From Aeromonas taiwanensis (GTDB lineage: Bacteria > Pseudomonadota > Gammaproteobacteria > Enterobacterales > Aeromonadaceae): 64,000 nt of DNA. The notes below the pieces were generated by a model. That model worked only from the letters and a program-made list of their open reading frames with translations. It did no database searches and was not told the origin of the DNA. This document shows positions 17,299 through 26,089 of this stretch, in pieces. A program made the position numbers and the translations under genes. Where the stretch lies: positions 1 to 64,000 of the forward strand of contig NZ_CDDD01000037.1 of the NCBI RefSeq assembly GCF_000820165.1, written 5' to 3'. The number at the start of each line of letters is the position of its first letter. Positions within the stretch are counted from its first letter, which is position 1.

Positions 17299-18576
17299 TC
17301 ACACCCCGAGGCGATCGCGCAGGGTATACCAGGCGGCCCCGGCGGCGGTGAAGGGGATGCGGAACAGCCGGCCACCCGGGAAGGGGTAGTGAGGCAGCTT
17401 GGCAAAGGCATCGAAACGCTCCGCCTGACCGCTCAGCACCTCGGAGAGCAGCTTGCCCGCCAGATGGGTACAGGTGACGCCGTGGCCGCTGTAACCCTGC
17501 ATGTAGTAGATGTTGTGGCCGATGCGGCCAAACTGCGGCAGGCGCGACAGGGTCAGCAGGAAGTTGCCGGTCCAGGTGTACTCCACCTTGACGTCGGCGA
17601 GCTGGGGGAAGGTTTTCAGCATCTTGGGGATGATCAGCCGCTCGATGTCGGCAGGATCCCGCGCACCATAGACCACGCCGCCACCGTAGAGCAGGCGGTG
17701 ATCCCCTGTGGTGCGGTAGTAGTCCAGCAGGTAGTTGCAATCCTCCACGCAGTAGTTTTGCGGCAACAGCGAGCGGGCCCGCTCCTCCCCCAGCACCTCG
17801 GTGGCGATCACCTGGGTACCGCAGGGCATGCTCTTGCCGGCAAGCTCGGGCACCAGGTTGCCGAGGTAGGCGTTGCCAGCCACCACCACGTAGCGCGCCT
17901 TCACCGCGCCCTTGGCGGTCTTCACCAGCGGGCTCTGGCCCGGTGTAATGCTGGTCACGGCGGATTGCTCGAAGATGAGTCCCCCCTGCATGCGAATCGC
18001 CTCCGCCTCCCCCAGCGCCAGGTTCAGGGGGTGGATGTGGCCGCCGCTCTTGTCGAGCAGGGCGCCGACGTAGCGATCGCTCGCCACCACCTCGCGCACC
18101 CCGTCGGCATCGAGCAGCTCCAGCTTGTCGTTGCCCCACTTCTGCCAGCGTTCCTGCTGTGCCTTGAGCTCGTGCAGCTGCTTCTCGGTCTCGGCGGCGA
18201 ACACGCCCCCCTCCTGCAGATCGCACTGGATGTTGTAGCGCTTGATGCGATCGCGAATGATCTGGCCCCCTTCAAACAACATGGAACCGAGCAGCCTGGC
18301 CTGTTCCGGCGGGCAGTTCGCTTCTATGGTGTCGATGTCGCGGCTGTAGGAGTTGACGATCTGGCCGCCGTTGCGGCCGCTGGCGCCAAAGCCGATGCGG
18401 GCCGCCTCCAGTACCACCACCTTGTAGCCCTTCTCCACCAGATGAAGGGCGCTGGAGAGGCCGGTGTAACCCGCCCCGATGACGCAGACGTCGCACTCAA
18501 GCTGCTCGGTGAGCATGGGATAGGGGGCGTGCTGGTTGGCACTGGCTGCGTAGTAACTCTTTACATGTTCGGTCAT
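17299..18576 (-). CDS. puuB: Gamma-glutamylputrescine oxidase
   Basis: 425 residues from the ATG at 18576. It is closely similar to E. coli PuuB (426 aa) throughout, including MTEH..SYYAASAN, the FAD dinucleotide motif GAGYTGLSSALHL, and RNGGQ.VNSYSRDID. PuuB oxidises gamma-glutamylputrescine to the aldehyde, releasing ammonia and peroxide. An in-frame start 13 codons upstream is rejected on alignment. It lies 54 bases downstream of puuR on the same strand. The other enzymes of the glutamylated route (PuuA, PuuC, PuuD) are not in the window. Confidence 0.95.
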   Translation of the reverse strand: MTEHVKSYYAASANQHAPYPMLTEQLECDVCVIGAGYTGLSSALHLVEKGYKVVVLEAARIGFGASGRNGGQIVNSYSRDIDTIEANCPPEQARLLGSMLFEGGQIIRDRIKRYNIQCDLQEGGVFAAETEKQLHELKAQQERWQKWGNDKLELLDADGVREVVASDRYVGALLDKSGGHIHPLNLALGEAEAIRMQGGLIFEQSAVTSITPGQSPLVKTAKGAVKARYVVVAGNAYLGNLVPELAGKSMPCGTQVIATEVLGEERARSLLPQNYCVEDCNYLLDYYRTTGDHRLLYGGGVVYGARDPADIERLIIPKMLKTFPQLADVKVEYTWTGNFLLTLSRLPQFGRIGHNIYYMQGYSGHGVTCTHLAGKLLSEVLSGQAERFDAFAKLPHYPFPGGRLFRIPFTAAGAAWYTLRDRLGV

Positions 18577-18630
18577 GATCCCTGTTTCCTTACCGGTTCT
18601 TTTCCAAAACGACACTTTTCCAGAACGACA

Positions 18631-19242
18631 CTAGAAGTTGGCCGGGGTGTGGGCGCTGACGATGCGACAGACCTGCCCCGACGGATTGCTGAAACTGTGG
18701 GGTTCGCCTGTGTCTATCACATAGCTGTCCCCGGCGCTGAGCGCATAGGTCTGCCCGGCCAGGGTCAGCAGCACCGACCCCTCCAGCACGGTGCCGACCT
18801 CCTCCCCCAGGTGTTTGACCTGGCCCCCGGTGTCCGTGCCCGGGGCATAGGTCTCCAGCATGAAGCCGAGCTGGCGACGGTTGTTGCCGTTGTGCACCAG
18901 CTTCATGGAGACCCCCTGGCTGCCCAGCTCGATGAGCTGATCCGCCTTGATCACCACGCTCGGCGTCTGCTGCTCCTCCTCGGCGAAGAAGCGCGACAGC
19001 GGCAGCGCGTAGACACTCAGCAGCTTCTGCAGGGAGGCCACCGAGGGGCTCACCTTGTTCTGCTCTATCATGCAGATGGCGCCGTGGGTCAGGCCGCTCA
19101 GCTCGGCCGCCCGGCGCTGGGAGAGCCCGAGGCCCCGGCGGATCTGGGCGAGACGCTCCCCCATGCTCTTGTCCATCTCTTTGTCAGCCAAGGGGTTATC
19201 CGTCATGGTCCGCCACTGGACCTCTCCATGGGGTTGCTGCAT
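18631..19242 (-). CDS. puuR: Putrescine-responsive repressor PuuR
   Basis: 203 residues. The N-terminal HTH (about residues 29-83) contains LSQRRAAELSGLTHGAI, nearly identical to E. coli PuuR, and a C-terminal cupin begins near residue 130 (HLGEEVGTVLEG). It has an N-terminal extension of about 18 residues relative to E. coli; AAGGAG supports the long start, and Met13 is an alternative. In E. coli PuuR represses the puu genes and is released by putrescine. It is the first gene of puuR-puuB and divergent from gabD, with repeated operator-like boxes between. Confidence 0.93.
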   Translation of the reverse strand: MQQPHGEVQWRTMTDNPLADKEMDKSMGERLAQIRRGLGLSQRRAAELSGLTHGAICMIEQNKVSPSVASLQKLLSVYALPLSRFFAEEEQQTPSVVIKADQLIELGSQGVSMKLVHNGNNRRQLGFMLETYAPGTDTGGQVKHLGEEVGTVLEGSVLLTLAGQTYALSAGDSYVIDTGEPHSFSNPSGQVCRIVSAHTPANF

Positions 19243-19313
19243 CGTCCATCTCCTTAATTGCCATTCGAATACCTGGTGACGGTTGGTTAAAATAGTGCAT
19301 CAACGCCGGTGCC

Positions 19314-19357
19314 CTGTTCACTATCCTGCACAATCCCATCCGTTCATTATTTTGCAC
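19314..19357. promoter_or_regulatory. Two repeated PuuR operator-like boxes
   Basis: On the minus strand the boxes GTGCAAAATAATGAACGG (19340-19357) and GTGCAGGATAGTGAACAG (19314-19331) are direct repeats 26 bases apart, sharing GTGCA..ATA.TGAAC. The core resembles the E. coli PuuR operator AAAATATAATGAACA as I recall it (11 and 10 of 15 bases). They lie in the 305-bp puuR/gabD divergent region, which holds no other gene. Confidence 0.55.
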
Positions 19358-19547
19358 ACCCGAGACGACATAAAACGCAACAATCGCTCAATTAGCCTCA
19401 TTTCTAGCATGCCAGACCCCGTACACTCAAATATATTTAACACTTGAAAAACATTTCGGCTCAATTTATGGTCGTCATGTGCTTATTATTCTATACGGCG
19501 TGTCCACCGGACGAGTGAACCGCCCTGACCCACAATCGAGGCTTCCC

Positions 19548-21011
19548 ATGTCAGCATCACAACCTGCTCTCTCCTTGATCAAATCCCTTGCCTATGTCGA
19601 TGGCCGCTGGTGCGAGGCCCGGGGCGGACACCGGTTCGAGGTTCTGAACCCAGCGACCGGCCAGGTCATCACCCAGGTACCGGACATGGACGGGGAAGAC
19701 ACCCGCGCCGCCATCGCGGCGGCCCACCAGGCGCAGCCCGCCTGGGCGGCCCTCACCGCCAAGGAGCGCAGCAGCAAGCTCTACGCCTGGTTCGAGCTCA
19801 TCATGGCCAATCAGGAGGAGCTGGCCCGCATCATGACCTGCGAGCAGGGCAAACCGCTGGCCGAAGCCAAGGGAGAGGTGGCCTATGGCGCCAGCTTCAT
19901 CCAGTGGTTCGCCGAAGAGGGCAAGCGCGCCTATGGCCGCACCATTCCCGGCTTCTCCGGTGATCGGCGTCTGGCCACCATCAAGCAGCCGGTGGGGGTC
20001 GTGGCCGCCATCACCCCCTGGAACTTCCCCATCGCCATGATCACCCGCAAGGCGGGCCCGGCGCTGGCCGCCGGTTGCACCATCGTCATCAAGCCCGCCG
20101 CCGAGACTCCCCTCAGCGCCCTGGCACTGGCGGCCCTCGCGGAGCAGGCGGGCATCCCTGCCGGGGTCATCAACATCATCACCTCTCACCAGGCGAGCGC
20201 GGTGGGCGACGAGCTGTGCAACAACAAGACGGTGCGCAAGCTCTCCTTCACCGGTTCGACCCGCATCGGCAAGCTCCTGATGCGCCAGTGCGCCGACACC
20301 ATGAAGCGCCTCTCCCTGGAACTCGGCGGCAACGCCCCCTTCATCGTGTTTGACGATGCGGACCTCGACGCCGCCGTGGCCGGGGCACTCGCCTCCAAGT
20401 ACCGCAATGCCGGCCAGACCTGTGTCTGCGCCAACCGCATCCTGGTGCAATCGAGTGTCTATGACGCCTTCGCCGACAAGCTGGCGGCCGCGGTGCGTGG
20501 CTTCAAGGTCGGAGATGGCATGGGGGAAGGCACCCAGATAGGCCCCCTCATCAACCCGGCCGCCGCCGACAAGGTGGCCAGCCTGGTCAAGCAGGCCGAG
20601 GCAGCCGGTGCCCGGGTGCTGGTGGGCGGCAGCCCCCACCCCGCCGGCCCCCTCTTCTATCACCCCACCATCCTGACCGGGGTCGAGCAGGGCAACCCCA
20701 TCCTGGACGAGGAGATCTTCGGACCCGTCGCCCCCCTGGTGCGCTTCGAGACCGAGGCCGAGGCCATCGCGCTGGCCAACGACACCCCCTATGGCCTGGC
20801 CGCCTACTTCTATGGCCGCGACGTGGCCCGGGTATGGCGCGTGGCGGAGCAGCTCGAGTACGGCATGGTGGGTATCAACGAGGGGATCATCTCAACCGAG
20901 CTGGCGCCCTTTGGCGGCATCAAGGAGTCGGGCCTGGGCCGCGAAGGGGCGGCTGAAGGGCTGGAGGAGTACCTGGAGACCAAATACCTCTGCTTTGGCG
21001 GCATTCGCTAA
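19548..21011 (+). CDS. gabD: Succinate-semialdehyde dehydrogenase
   Basis: 487 residues from the ATG at 19548; GAGG lies upstream and the longer reading from 19479 lacks family similarity. ALDH superfamily: TPWNFPIAM cofactor region, glutamate motif LELGGNAPF and catalytic cysteine in NAGQTCVCANR, which is the GabD pattern. It oxidises succinate semialdehyde, the product of GABA transamination, to succinate. It precedes gabT and sits opposite puuR, giving the last two steps of putrescine breakdown. PuuC-type activity is possible but the motifs favour GabD. Confidence 0.9.
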   Translation: MSASQPALSLIKSLAYVDGRWCEARGGHRFEVLNPATGQVITQVPDMDGEDTRAAIAAAHQAQPAWAALTAKERSSKLYAWFELIMANQEELARIMTCEQGKPLAEAKGEVAYGASFIQWFAEEGKRAYGRTIPGFSGDRRLATIKQPVGVVAAITPWNFPIAMITRKAGPALAAGCTIVIKPAAETPLSALALAALAEQAGIPAGVINIITSHQASAVGDELCNNKTVRKLSFTGSTRIGKLLMRQCADTMKRLSLELGGNAPFIVFDDADLDAAVAGALASKYRNAGQTCVCANRILVQSSVYDAFADKLAAAVRGFKVGDGMGEGTQIGPLINPAAADKVASLVKQAEAAGARVLVGGSPHPAGPLFYHPTILTGVEQGNPILDEEIFGPVAPLVRFETEAEAIALANDTPYGLAAYFYGRDVARVWRVAEQLEYGMVGINEGIISTELAPFGGIKESGLGREGAAEGLEEYLETKYLCFGGIR

Positions 21012-21221
21012 GGCACGCGGGGCAGTCAGGAGCACCTGACCACCCCTTCGTTTTATCGACAGCAAGGGGGCGCACCGGCCACCGTCAGAGGTCATCAGAC
21101 CCGACAGCACGCCGACTGCGCCCCCCACCGGACATGCCGCCCTGCCCATGGCAGGCAGCGGATGCAATTGATAGCCAGATGGCACAGGAATATCGGGGCA
21201 CATGCCCTTCAGGGAGGAAAA

Positions 21222-22511
21222 ATGAGTCATTCAAGCAACAACCAGAGCTGGCAGGCCCGCCGTGAAGCGGCCGTAGTCCAGGGCGTCGGCACCCTGCTGC
21301 CGGTCTTCATCGATCGGGCGCAGAACGCCGAGCTGTGGGACGTGGAGGGTAACCGCTACATCGATTTCGCTTCCGGCATCGCCGTGCTCAACACCGGCCA
21401 CAACCATCCGAAAGTGGTGGCGGCGGTGCGCGCCCAGCTGGAGAAATTCAGCCACACCTGCTTCCAGGTCACCCCCTACTCCGGCTACATCGAGCTGGCG
21501 GAGAAACTGAACGACCTGGTGCCCGGCCCCACGCCGAAGCGTACCCTGTTCCTCTCCACCGGCGCCGAGGCGGTGGAAAACGCCATCAAGATCGCCCGTG
21601 CCCACACCGGCCGTAGCGGCACCATCGCCTTCAAGGGAGGCTTCCACGGCCGCACCATGATGGGCATGGCGCTCACCGGCAAGGTGGTTCCCTACAAGAC
21701 CGGCTTCGGCCCCTTCCCGGGCGAGGTCTATCACCTCCCCTTCCCCGCCGATTACCTGGGAGTGAGCGAAGCGGACGCCCTGGCCGCGCTGGATCTCTGC
21801 TTCAGCGCCGACATCGAGCCCGCCCGGGTCGCCGCCATCATCATCGAGCCGGTGCAGGGCGAGGGGGGCTTCTATGCCGCTTCCCCGAGCTTCCTGCAGC
21901 GCCTGCGCCAGATCTGCGATCAGCACGGCATCCTGCTCATCTGTGACGAGATCCAGACCGGTTTCTGTCGCACCGGCAAGACCTTCGCCACCGAATACAG
22001 CGGCGTCGAACCGGACATCATGACCCTCGCCAAGAGCCTGGCCGGCGGCTTCCCCCTCTCCGCCGTGGTCGGCAAGGCCGACATCATGAACTCGGCCAAG
22101 CCGGGTGGCCTCGGCGGCACCTATGCCGGTTCCCCCATCGCCTGCGCCGCCGCCCTGGCCGTGCTGGAGGTGATCGAGGAGGAGCGTCTCAACCAGAAAG
22201 CCCAGGCCCAGGGCGAGCAGATCAAGACCCGCCTGCTCCAGCTGGCCGAGCGGTTTGACTGCATCGGCAACATCCGCGGCCCGGGTGCCATGGTGGCCAT
22301 GGAGCTGGTCAAGGAGCGGGATGCCACCAGGCCGGATCCGGACCTCACCAAGCGGCTGGTAGCCGAGGCGGGCAAGCGCGGCCTGGTCCTGCTGGCCTGC
22401 GGTGTGCGCGGGAACGTCATCCGTTTCCTCGCCCCCCTGACCGCACCGGCGGCCATCGTCGACGAGGGGCTCGATCTGCTCGAGCAATCCCTGTTGGCAT
22501 CCCTGGCCTGA
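21222..22511 (+). CDS. gabT: 4-aminobutyrate aminotransferase
   Basis: 429 residues from the ATG at 21222, preceded by GGGAGGAAAA. Class III PLP aminotransferase: FLSTGAEAVENAIK phosphate loop, EPVQGEGG, the aspartate in CDEIQTGFCRTG, and the PLP lysine in TLAKSLAGGFPLSA. It converts GABA and 2-oxoglutarate to succinate semialdehyde and glutamate, feeding GabD. GabT and PuuE are close paralogs and cannot be separated by eye. It is 210 bases after gabD. A small hairpin GTCAGG/CCTGAC lies in that gap. Confidence 0.9.
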   Translation: MSHSSNNQSWQARREAAVVQGVGTLLPVFIDRAQNAELWDVEGNRYIDFASGIAVLNTGHNHPKVVAAVRAQLEKFSHTCFQVTPYSGYIELAEKLNDLVPGPTPKRTLFLSTGAEAVENAIKIARAHTGRSGTIAFKGGFHGRTMMGMALTGKVVPYKTGFGPFPGEVYHLPFPADYLGVSEADALAALDLCFSADIEPARVAAIIIEPVQGEGGFYAASPSFLQRLRQICDQHGILLICDEIQTGFCRTGKTFATEYSGVEPDIMTLAKSLAGGFPLSAVVGKADIMNSAKPGGLGGTYAGSPIACAAALAVLEVIEEERLNQKAQAQGEQIKTRLLQLAERFDCIGNIRGPGAMVAMELVKERDATRPDPDLTKRLVAEAGKRGLVLLACGVRGNVIRFLAPLTAPAAIVDEGLDLLEQSLLASLA

Positions 22512-22536
22512 TACGGAAGAAAGCGTTCGCTTATTT

Positions 22537-22554
22537 GTGCAAAAAAATGCGTTT
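22537..22554 (+). promoter_or_regulatory. PuuR-box-like sequence upstream of the first permease leader
   Basis: GTGCAAAAAAATGCG shares its first eight bases and the ATG core with the boxes between puuR and gabD. It sits 26 bases after the gabT stop. A 7-bp dyad CCCTTGA/TCAAGGG follows at about 22560-22581. Inferred site only. Confidence 0.35.
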
Positions 22555-22614
22555 TTGCTCCCTTGATATGCTTGTCAAGGGGGCAACACGAATGCACAAT
22601 GCGCCGCCGTATTC

Positions 22615-22651
22615 AAGGACCGCCCGCTCATCGGAGCCCGGTTCTTTTTTT
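22615..22651 (+). terminator. Terminator-like hairpin in leader 1 (possible attenuator)
   Basis: An outer stem AAGGACCG/CGGTTCTT (22615-22622 with 22639-22646, one G-U pair) encloses an inner stem GCTC-ATCG-GAGC, followed by an unbroken run of Ts to 22651. It lies upstream of the leader ORF and permease rather than at a convergent gene end. It could end gabT transcription or act as an attenuator. Confidence 0.6.
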
Positions 22652-22671
22652 GCGCCAAACAAATCCATAAC

Positions 22672-22746
22672 GAGGCCGGAACCGACCGGAAATGATAGCG
22701 AGATGGACAGCCATCTCACGACACCCGCTTCTTAGTGAGGAACACC
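22672..22746 (+). promoter_or_regulatory. Conserved structured leader 1
   Basis: GAGGCCGGA begins a block matching the leader of the second permease. It contains CCGG/CCGG arms (22676-22679, 22686-22689), ten bases containing TGATA, a GAGAT/ATCTC stem (22700-22704, 22713-22717), then CGAC and the Shine-Dalgarno GTGAGGAA before the leader ORF. The order and the ten-base spacing are identical in leader 2. Confidence 0.6.
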
Positions 22747-22884
22747 ATGGGGCATATCACCGCTTTACTGCCGGCCCTCGCCGGTCAGCGCCATCCAGCC
22801 GAACAAGGGCATGGCGCCCCCTCTGCTCAGCATGACATCTCCGTCAGCCTGATCCCGTCGGTCCGTTTCGAGGGGAACCCATAA
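22747..22884 (+). CDS. Leader ORF 1 (45 aa) coupled to the first putrescine permease
   Basis: It begins [17 protein letters not shown] and includes VSLIPS. GTGAGGAA sits six bases before the ATG. The TAA stop shares its last base with the permease ATG (TAATG), a classic termination-reinitiation layout. A paralogous ORF ([17 protein letters not shown]...ASLIPS) has the same position before the second permease. No signal peptide or known domain is recognised. The conserved start, RHP and SLIPS segments amid diverged sequence suggest a translated regulatory peptide. It was not recognised from any known family, and translation is inferred. Confidence 0.6.
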   Translation: MGHITALLPALAGQRHPAEQGHGAPSAQHDISVSLIPSVRFEGNP

Positions 22885-24227
22885 TGACTGCGCAACCCAC
22901 CGCTCTGAAGAAAAGCCTGAAACTCTGGCACGTGGTCATCATGGGGCTGGCCTACCTCACCCCCATGGCGGTGTTCGACACCTTCGGCATCGTCACCGAG
23001 ATCACCGAAGGCCATGTGCCCACCGCCTACCTGTTCGCCCTCATCGGCATGCTGTTCACCGCCATGAGCTACGGCCATCTGGTGCGCAAGTTCCCCTCGG
23101 CGGGTTCCGCCTACACCTATGCCCAGAAGGTGTTCCACCCCTATGTCGGCTTCATGGTGGGCTGGGTCTCCCTGCTCGACTACATGTTCATGCCGATGAT
23201 CAACATGCTGCTGGCCAAGATCTACATGGAGGCCCTGTTCCCGAACGTGGAGCCCTGGACCTACATCTTCGCCCTGGCCGCCGTGATGACGGCCCTGAAC
23301 CTGCGCGGCATCAAGCTGGTGGCGAACTTCAACAGCCTGATCGTCATGATGCAGTTCAGCATCATCGCCGTCTTCATCGGGCTTATCGCCTGGGGCGTCT
23401 ACAACGGTGAGGGCATGGGAACCGTGGCCAGCAGCCGTCCCTTCTTCTCCGAGCAGATGCACATCAACCCCCTGCTGACCGGCGCCTCCATCCTGTGCCT
23501 GTCGTTCCTGGGTTTTGATGCCATCAGCACCCTGTCGGAAGAGACCCCGGACGCGGATCGCGTGATCCCCCGCGCCATCGTGCTGACCGCGCTGATCGGC
23601 GGCGTGCTGTTCGTCACCACCTCCTACTTCCTGCAGCTGTTCTTCCCGGACATCTCCCGCTTCCAGCAGCCGGATGCGGTCCTGCCCGAAATCGCCCTCT
23701 ATGTGGGTGGCACCCTGTTCCAGGCGGTGGTACTGGTGTGCACCACGGTGGCGGTGCTGGCTTCCGGCCTGGCCTCCCACGCCGGCGTGTCGCGTCTGCT
23801 CTACGTGATGGGGCGGGATCGCGCCCTGCCTGCGCGCTTCTTCTCCTACGTCCATCCCAAGTGGCAGACTCCGGCGCTCAACGTGCTGCTGGTGGGTACC
23901 CTGGCCCTCTCCGCCGTGTCGTTTGACCTGGAGATCGCCCTGGCCCTGATCAACTTCGGCGCCCTGGTGGCCTTCACCTTCGTCAACCTGGCGGTGATTG
24001 CCCACTTCTACGTGAAGCTCGGCCACAACAAGACCCTCAAGGATCACCTGCTGTTCCTGCTGCTGCCCCTGTGCGGTGCCGCCTGCATCGGCGTGCTCTG
24101 GCTCAATCTGGAACCCGCCTCCTTCGAGCTGGGCCTGGTCTGGGCGGCGCTCGGTGCCCTCTACCTGCTGCTGCGCCTGACCGTCTTCCGGGTCCGGCTC
24201 GGCCGCCCCGAGAGCGATGCCTCCTGA
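22884..24227 (+). CDS. puuP: Putrescine importer PuuP-like (copy 1)
   Basis: 447 residues, APC-superfamily permease with about 12 hydrophobic segments. Residues 15-45 ([19 protein letters not shown]) and [18 protein letters not shown] resemble E. coli PuuP. It would import putrescine with protons across the inner membrane, supplying PuuB/GabT/GabD. GAGGGGAA lies nine bases before the ATG, inside the leader ORF. Its start overlaps the leader ORF stop by one base. A strong terminator follows, so copy 2 has its own transcript start. Confidence 0.85.
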   Translation: MTAQPTALKKSLKLWHVVIMGLAYLTPMAVFDTFGIVTEITEGHVPTAYLFALIGMLFTAMSYGHLVRKFPSAGSAYTYAQKVFHPYVGFMVGWVSLLDYMFMPMINMLLAKIYMEALFPNVEPWTYIFALAAVMTALNLRGIKLVANFNSLIVMMQFSIIAVFIGLIAWGVYNGEGMGTVASSRPFFSEQMHINPLLTGASILCLSFLGFDAISTLSEETPDADRVIPRAIVLTALIGGVLFVTTSYFLQLFFPDISRFQQPDAVLPEIALYVGGTLFQAVVLVCTTVAVLASGLASHAGVSRLLYVMGRDRALPARFFSYVHPKWQTPALNVLLVGTLALSAVSFDLEIALALINFGALVAFTFVNLAVIAHFYVKLGHNKTLKDHLLFLLLPLCGAACIGVLWLNLEPASFELGLVWAALGALYLLLRLTVFRVRLGRPESDAS

Positions 24228-24234
24228 TCCCTCC

Positions 24235-24268
24235 CCTGGAGCCCGCCCCATGCGGGCTCCAGCTTTTT
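24235..24268 (+). terminator. Terminator after puuP copy 1
   Basis: Stem CTGGAGCCCGC/GCGGGCTCCAG with loop CCCAT is followed by CTTTTTCC, eight bases after the permease stop. The remaining 24270-24424 carries no gene and presumably holds the promoter of copy 2. Confidence 0.88.
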
Positions 24269-24424
24269 CCTCCCGCCAGTCCATCCGCCCTTCTGGTGAG
24301 TATCTTGTCATTTTCCCCTGGATCTGGCTGCGAAGTGACTGCTTGCACTGGAAACAAAATCCCTTCTGACGGCCTTTTTTGCTTGTCTCCTCCCCCCCCT
24401 GAGGGCACAATACGGCGCCCTTTG

Positions 24425-24462
24425 AGAGCCGATGTTGTTGCGACATCGGTTCTTTGCTTTTT
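24425..24462 (+). terminator. Terminator-like hairpin in leader 2 (possible attenuator)
   Basis: An 11-bp stem AGAGCCGATGT/ACATCGGTTCT (one G-U) with loop TGTTGCG is followed by TTGCTTTTT. It stands in the same position as the hairpin of leader 1, and both 3' arms end in CGGTTCT. Because the gene before it already has a terminator at 24235-24268, a second simple gene-end terminator is less likely and attenuation more plausible. Confidence 0.65.
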
Positions 24463-24486
24463 AAGGGGCACACCACCATCCACCAA

Positions 24487-24555
24487 GAGGCCGGACCTTG
24501 TGCCGGAATTGATACCGAGATTGCCAAACAATCTCCCGACGTTGTGAGGAAAAAC
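24487..24555 (+). promoter_or_regulatory. Conserved structured leader 2
   Basis: Same blocks as leader 1: GAGGCCGGA, CCGG/CCGG arms (24491-24494, 24503-24506), ten bases containing TGATA, GAGAT/ATCTC (24517-24521, 24531-24535), CGAC, then GTGAGGAAAA. The loop bases differ while the paired bases are kept, which supports RNA structure. Confidence 0.6.
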
Positions 24556-24708
24556 ATGGGGCATTTCACTGCTTTCCTGCCGGTCCCCGCCGGCGTGCGC
24601 CATCCGTCTGTCACCCAGACCGGCGCCCCCTGTGTCCAGCGAGGCCTGCGCGCTTCCCTGATCCCGTCCGATCTCGCCCCCGTGGCCTGTGCAGAGGAGA
24701 AAGCGTGA
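24556..24708 (+). CDS. Leader ORF 2 (50 aa) coupled to the second putrescine permease
   Basis: It begins [17 protein letters not shown] and contains ASLIPS. GTGAGGAA lies six bases before the ATG. Its TGA shares a base with the permease ATG (TGATG). Compared with leader ORF 1, the first 17 residues and SLIPS are conserved, while the centre and tail differ in sequence and length. The frame is open upstream to 24454, but the conserved ATG with its Shine-Dalgarno marks the likely start. Function is unknown; coupling or polyamine-dependent stalling are inferences. Confidence 0.6.
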   Translation: MGHFTAFLPVPAGVRHPSVTQTGAPCVQRGLRASLIPSDLAPVACAEEKA

Positions 24709-26051
24709 TGGCCGGTGCCAAGCTGCTCAAGACGCTCACCCTGTTCCAGGTGGTGGTGATGGGTCTGGCGTACCTCACCCCCATGGCGGTGTTCGATACC
24801 TTCGCCATCGTCGGCGACATCACTGACGGCCGCGTGGCCACAGCCTATCTGCTGGCGCTGGGCGGCATCCTGCTGACCGCCTTCAGCTACGGCCACCTGG
24901 TGCGCCGCTTCCCCTCCGCGGGCTCTGCCTATACCTACGCCCAGAAGGTGTTCAACCCCTACGTCGGTTTCATGGTCGGCTGGTCTTCCCTGCTCGACTA
25001 CATGTTCATGCCGATGATCAACATCCTGCTGGCCAAGATCTACCTGACCGCCATGTTCCCGAACGTCGATCCCTGGATCTTCATCTTCGGCCTGGTCACC
25101 GTGATGACCTTCCTGAACCTGCGCGGCATCAAGCTGGTGGCGAACTTCAACGGCGCCATCGTCTTCATCCAGATCGCCATCATCATCACCTTCCTCGGCC
25201 TCATCGCCTGGGGTCTGAGCCAGGGTGAGGGTGCCGGCACCCTGATGAGCAGCCGTCCTTTCCACGTGGAGTCCGCCAGCATGCTGCCGCTGTTTACCGG
25301 CGCCACCATCCTCTGCTTCTCCTTCCTGGGCTTCGACGGCCTGAGCTCCCTCTCGGAAGAGACCCCGAACGCCGGCAAGGTGATCCCCAAGGCGATCGTG
25401 CTGACTGCCCTCATCGGCGGCATCATCTTCGTGACCGTCTCCTACAGCCTGCAGCTCTACTTCCCGGATCTGGCCCGCTTCAAGGAGCCTGACGCCGTGC
25501 TGCCGGAGATCGCCCTCTACGTGGGCGGCACCCTGTTCCAGAGCATCGTGCTGGTGTGCACCACGGTGGCGGTGCTCGCCTCCGGCATGGCCGCCCACGC
25601 CGGCGTTTCCCGCATCCTCTACGTGATGGGGCGCGATCGCATGATCCCCGAGCGGGTGTTCGGCTACATCCACCCGACCTGGCGCACCCCGGCCATCAAC
25701 GTGCTGCTGGTGGGCGCCCTGGCGCTCTCCGCGGTGTCGTTCGATCTGGACATGGCCCTGGCTCTGGTGAACTTCGGCGCCCTGGTGGCCTTCACCTTCG
25801 TCAACCTGTCGGTCATCGGCCAGTTCTGGGTCCGCGAGAAGCGCAACAAGAGCCTGAAAGATCACCTGCTCTACCTGGTGCTGCCGCTGCTGGGGGCCGC
25901 CACCATAGGCGCCTTGTGGATCAACCTGGAGCAAAGCTCCCTGGAGCTCGGCCTCATCTGGGCGGGGATCGGGGTGGCCTACCTCTTCCTGCGCATCGCG
26001 GTGCTGCGCATTCCCTTCCGTCAGTACGAGGAAGCGACCGACGGCCAGTAA
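24708..26051 (+). CDS. puuP: Putrescine importer PuuP-like (copy 2)
   Basis: 447 residues from the ATG at 24708 (a GTG at 24705 would add one residue). It is an APC-superfamily permease closely resembling copy 1 along its whole length, including [30 protein letters not shown] and [28 protein letters not shown] is suitably placed. The duplication includes the leader. The two copies may differ in affinity or substrate (putrescine, cadaverine, GABA), which sequence alone cannot settle. Confidence 0.83.
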   Translation: MAGAKLLKTLTLFQVVVMGLAYLTPMAVFDTFAIVGDITDGRVATAYLLALGGILLTAFSYGHLVRRFPSAGSAYTYAQKVFNPYVGFMVGWSSLLDYMFMPMINILLAKIYLTAMFPNVDPWIFIFGLVTVMTFLNLRGIKLVANFNGAIVFIQIAIIITFLGLIAWGLSQGEGAGTLMSSRPFHVESASMLPLFTGATILCFSFLGFDGLSSLSEETPNAGKVIPKAIVLTALIGGIIFVTVSYSLQLYFPDLARFKEPDAVLPEIALYVGGTLFQSIVLVCTTVAVLASGMAAHAGVSRILYVMGRDRMIPERVFGYIHPTWRTPAINVLLVGALALSAVSFDLDMALALVNFGALVAFTFVNLSVIGQFWVREKRNKSLKDHLLYLVLPLLGAATIGALWINLEQSSLELGLIWAGIGVAYLFLRIAVLRIPFRQYEEATDGQ

Positions 26052-26089
26052 GCGGCCAGCGACACGCAAAGCAGAACGTCACGCCAAGC

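Noticed and set aside
21012-21221. A third copy of the permease-type leader before gabT
   Set aside because: A short TTGATAGCCAGAT stretch resembles the leader, but the stems, Shine-Dalgarno block and a coupled leader ORF are absent.
22827-26069. A 1080-codon minus-strand open frame antisense to both permeases and leaders
   Set aside because: It mirrors GC-rich codon structure of the real genes, has low-complexity Gly/His/Gln-rich translation, and no ribosome binding or family match; the plus-strand permeases are clear.
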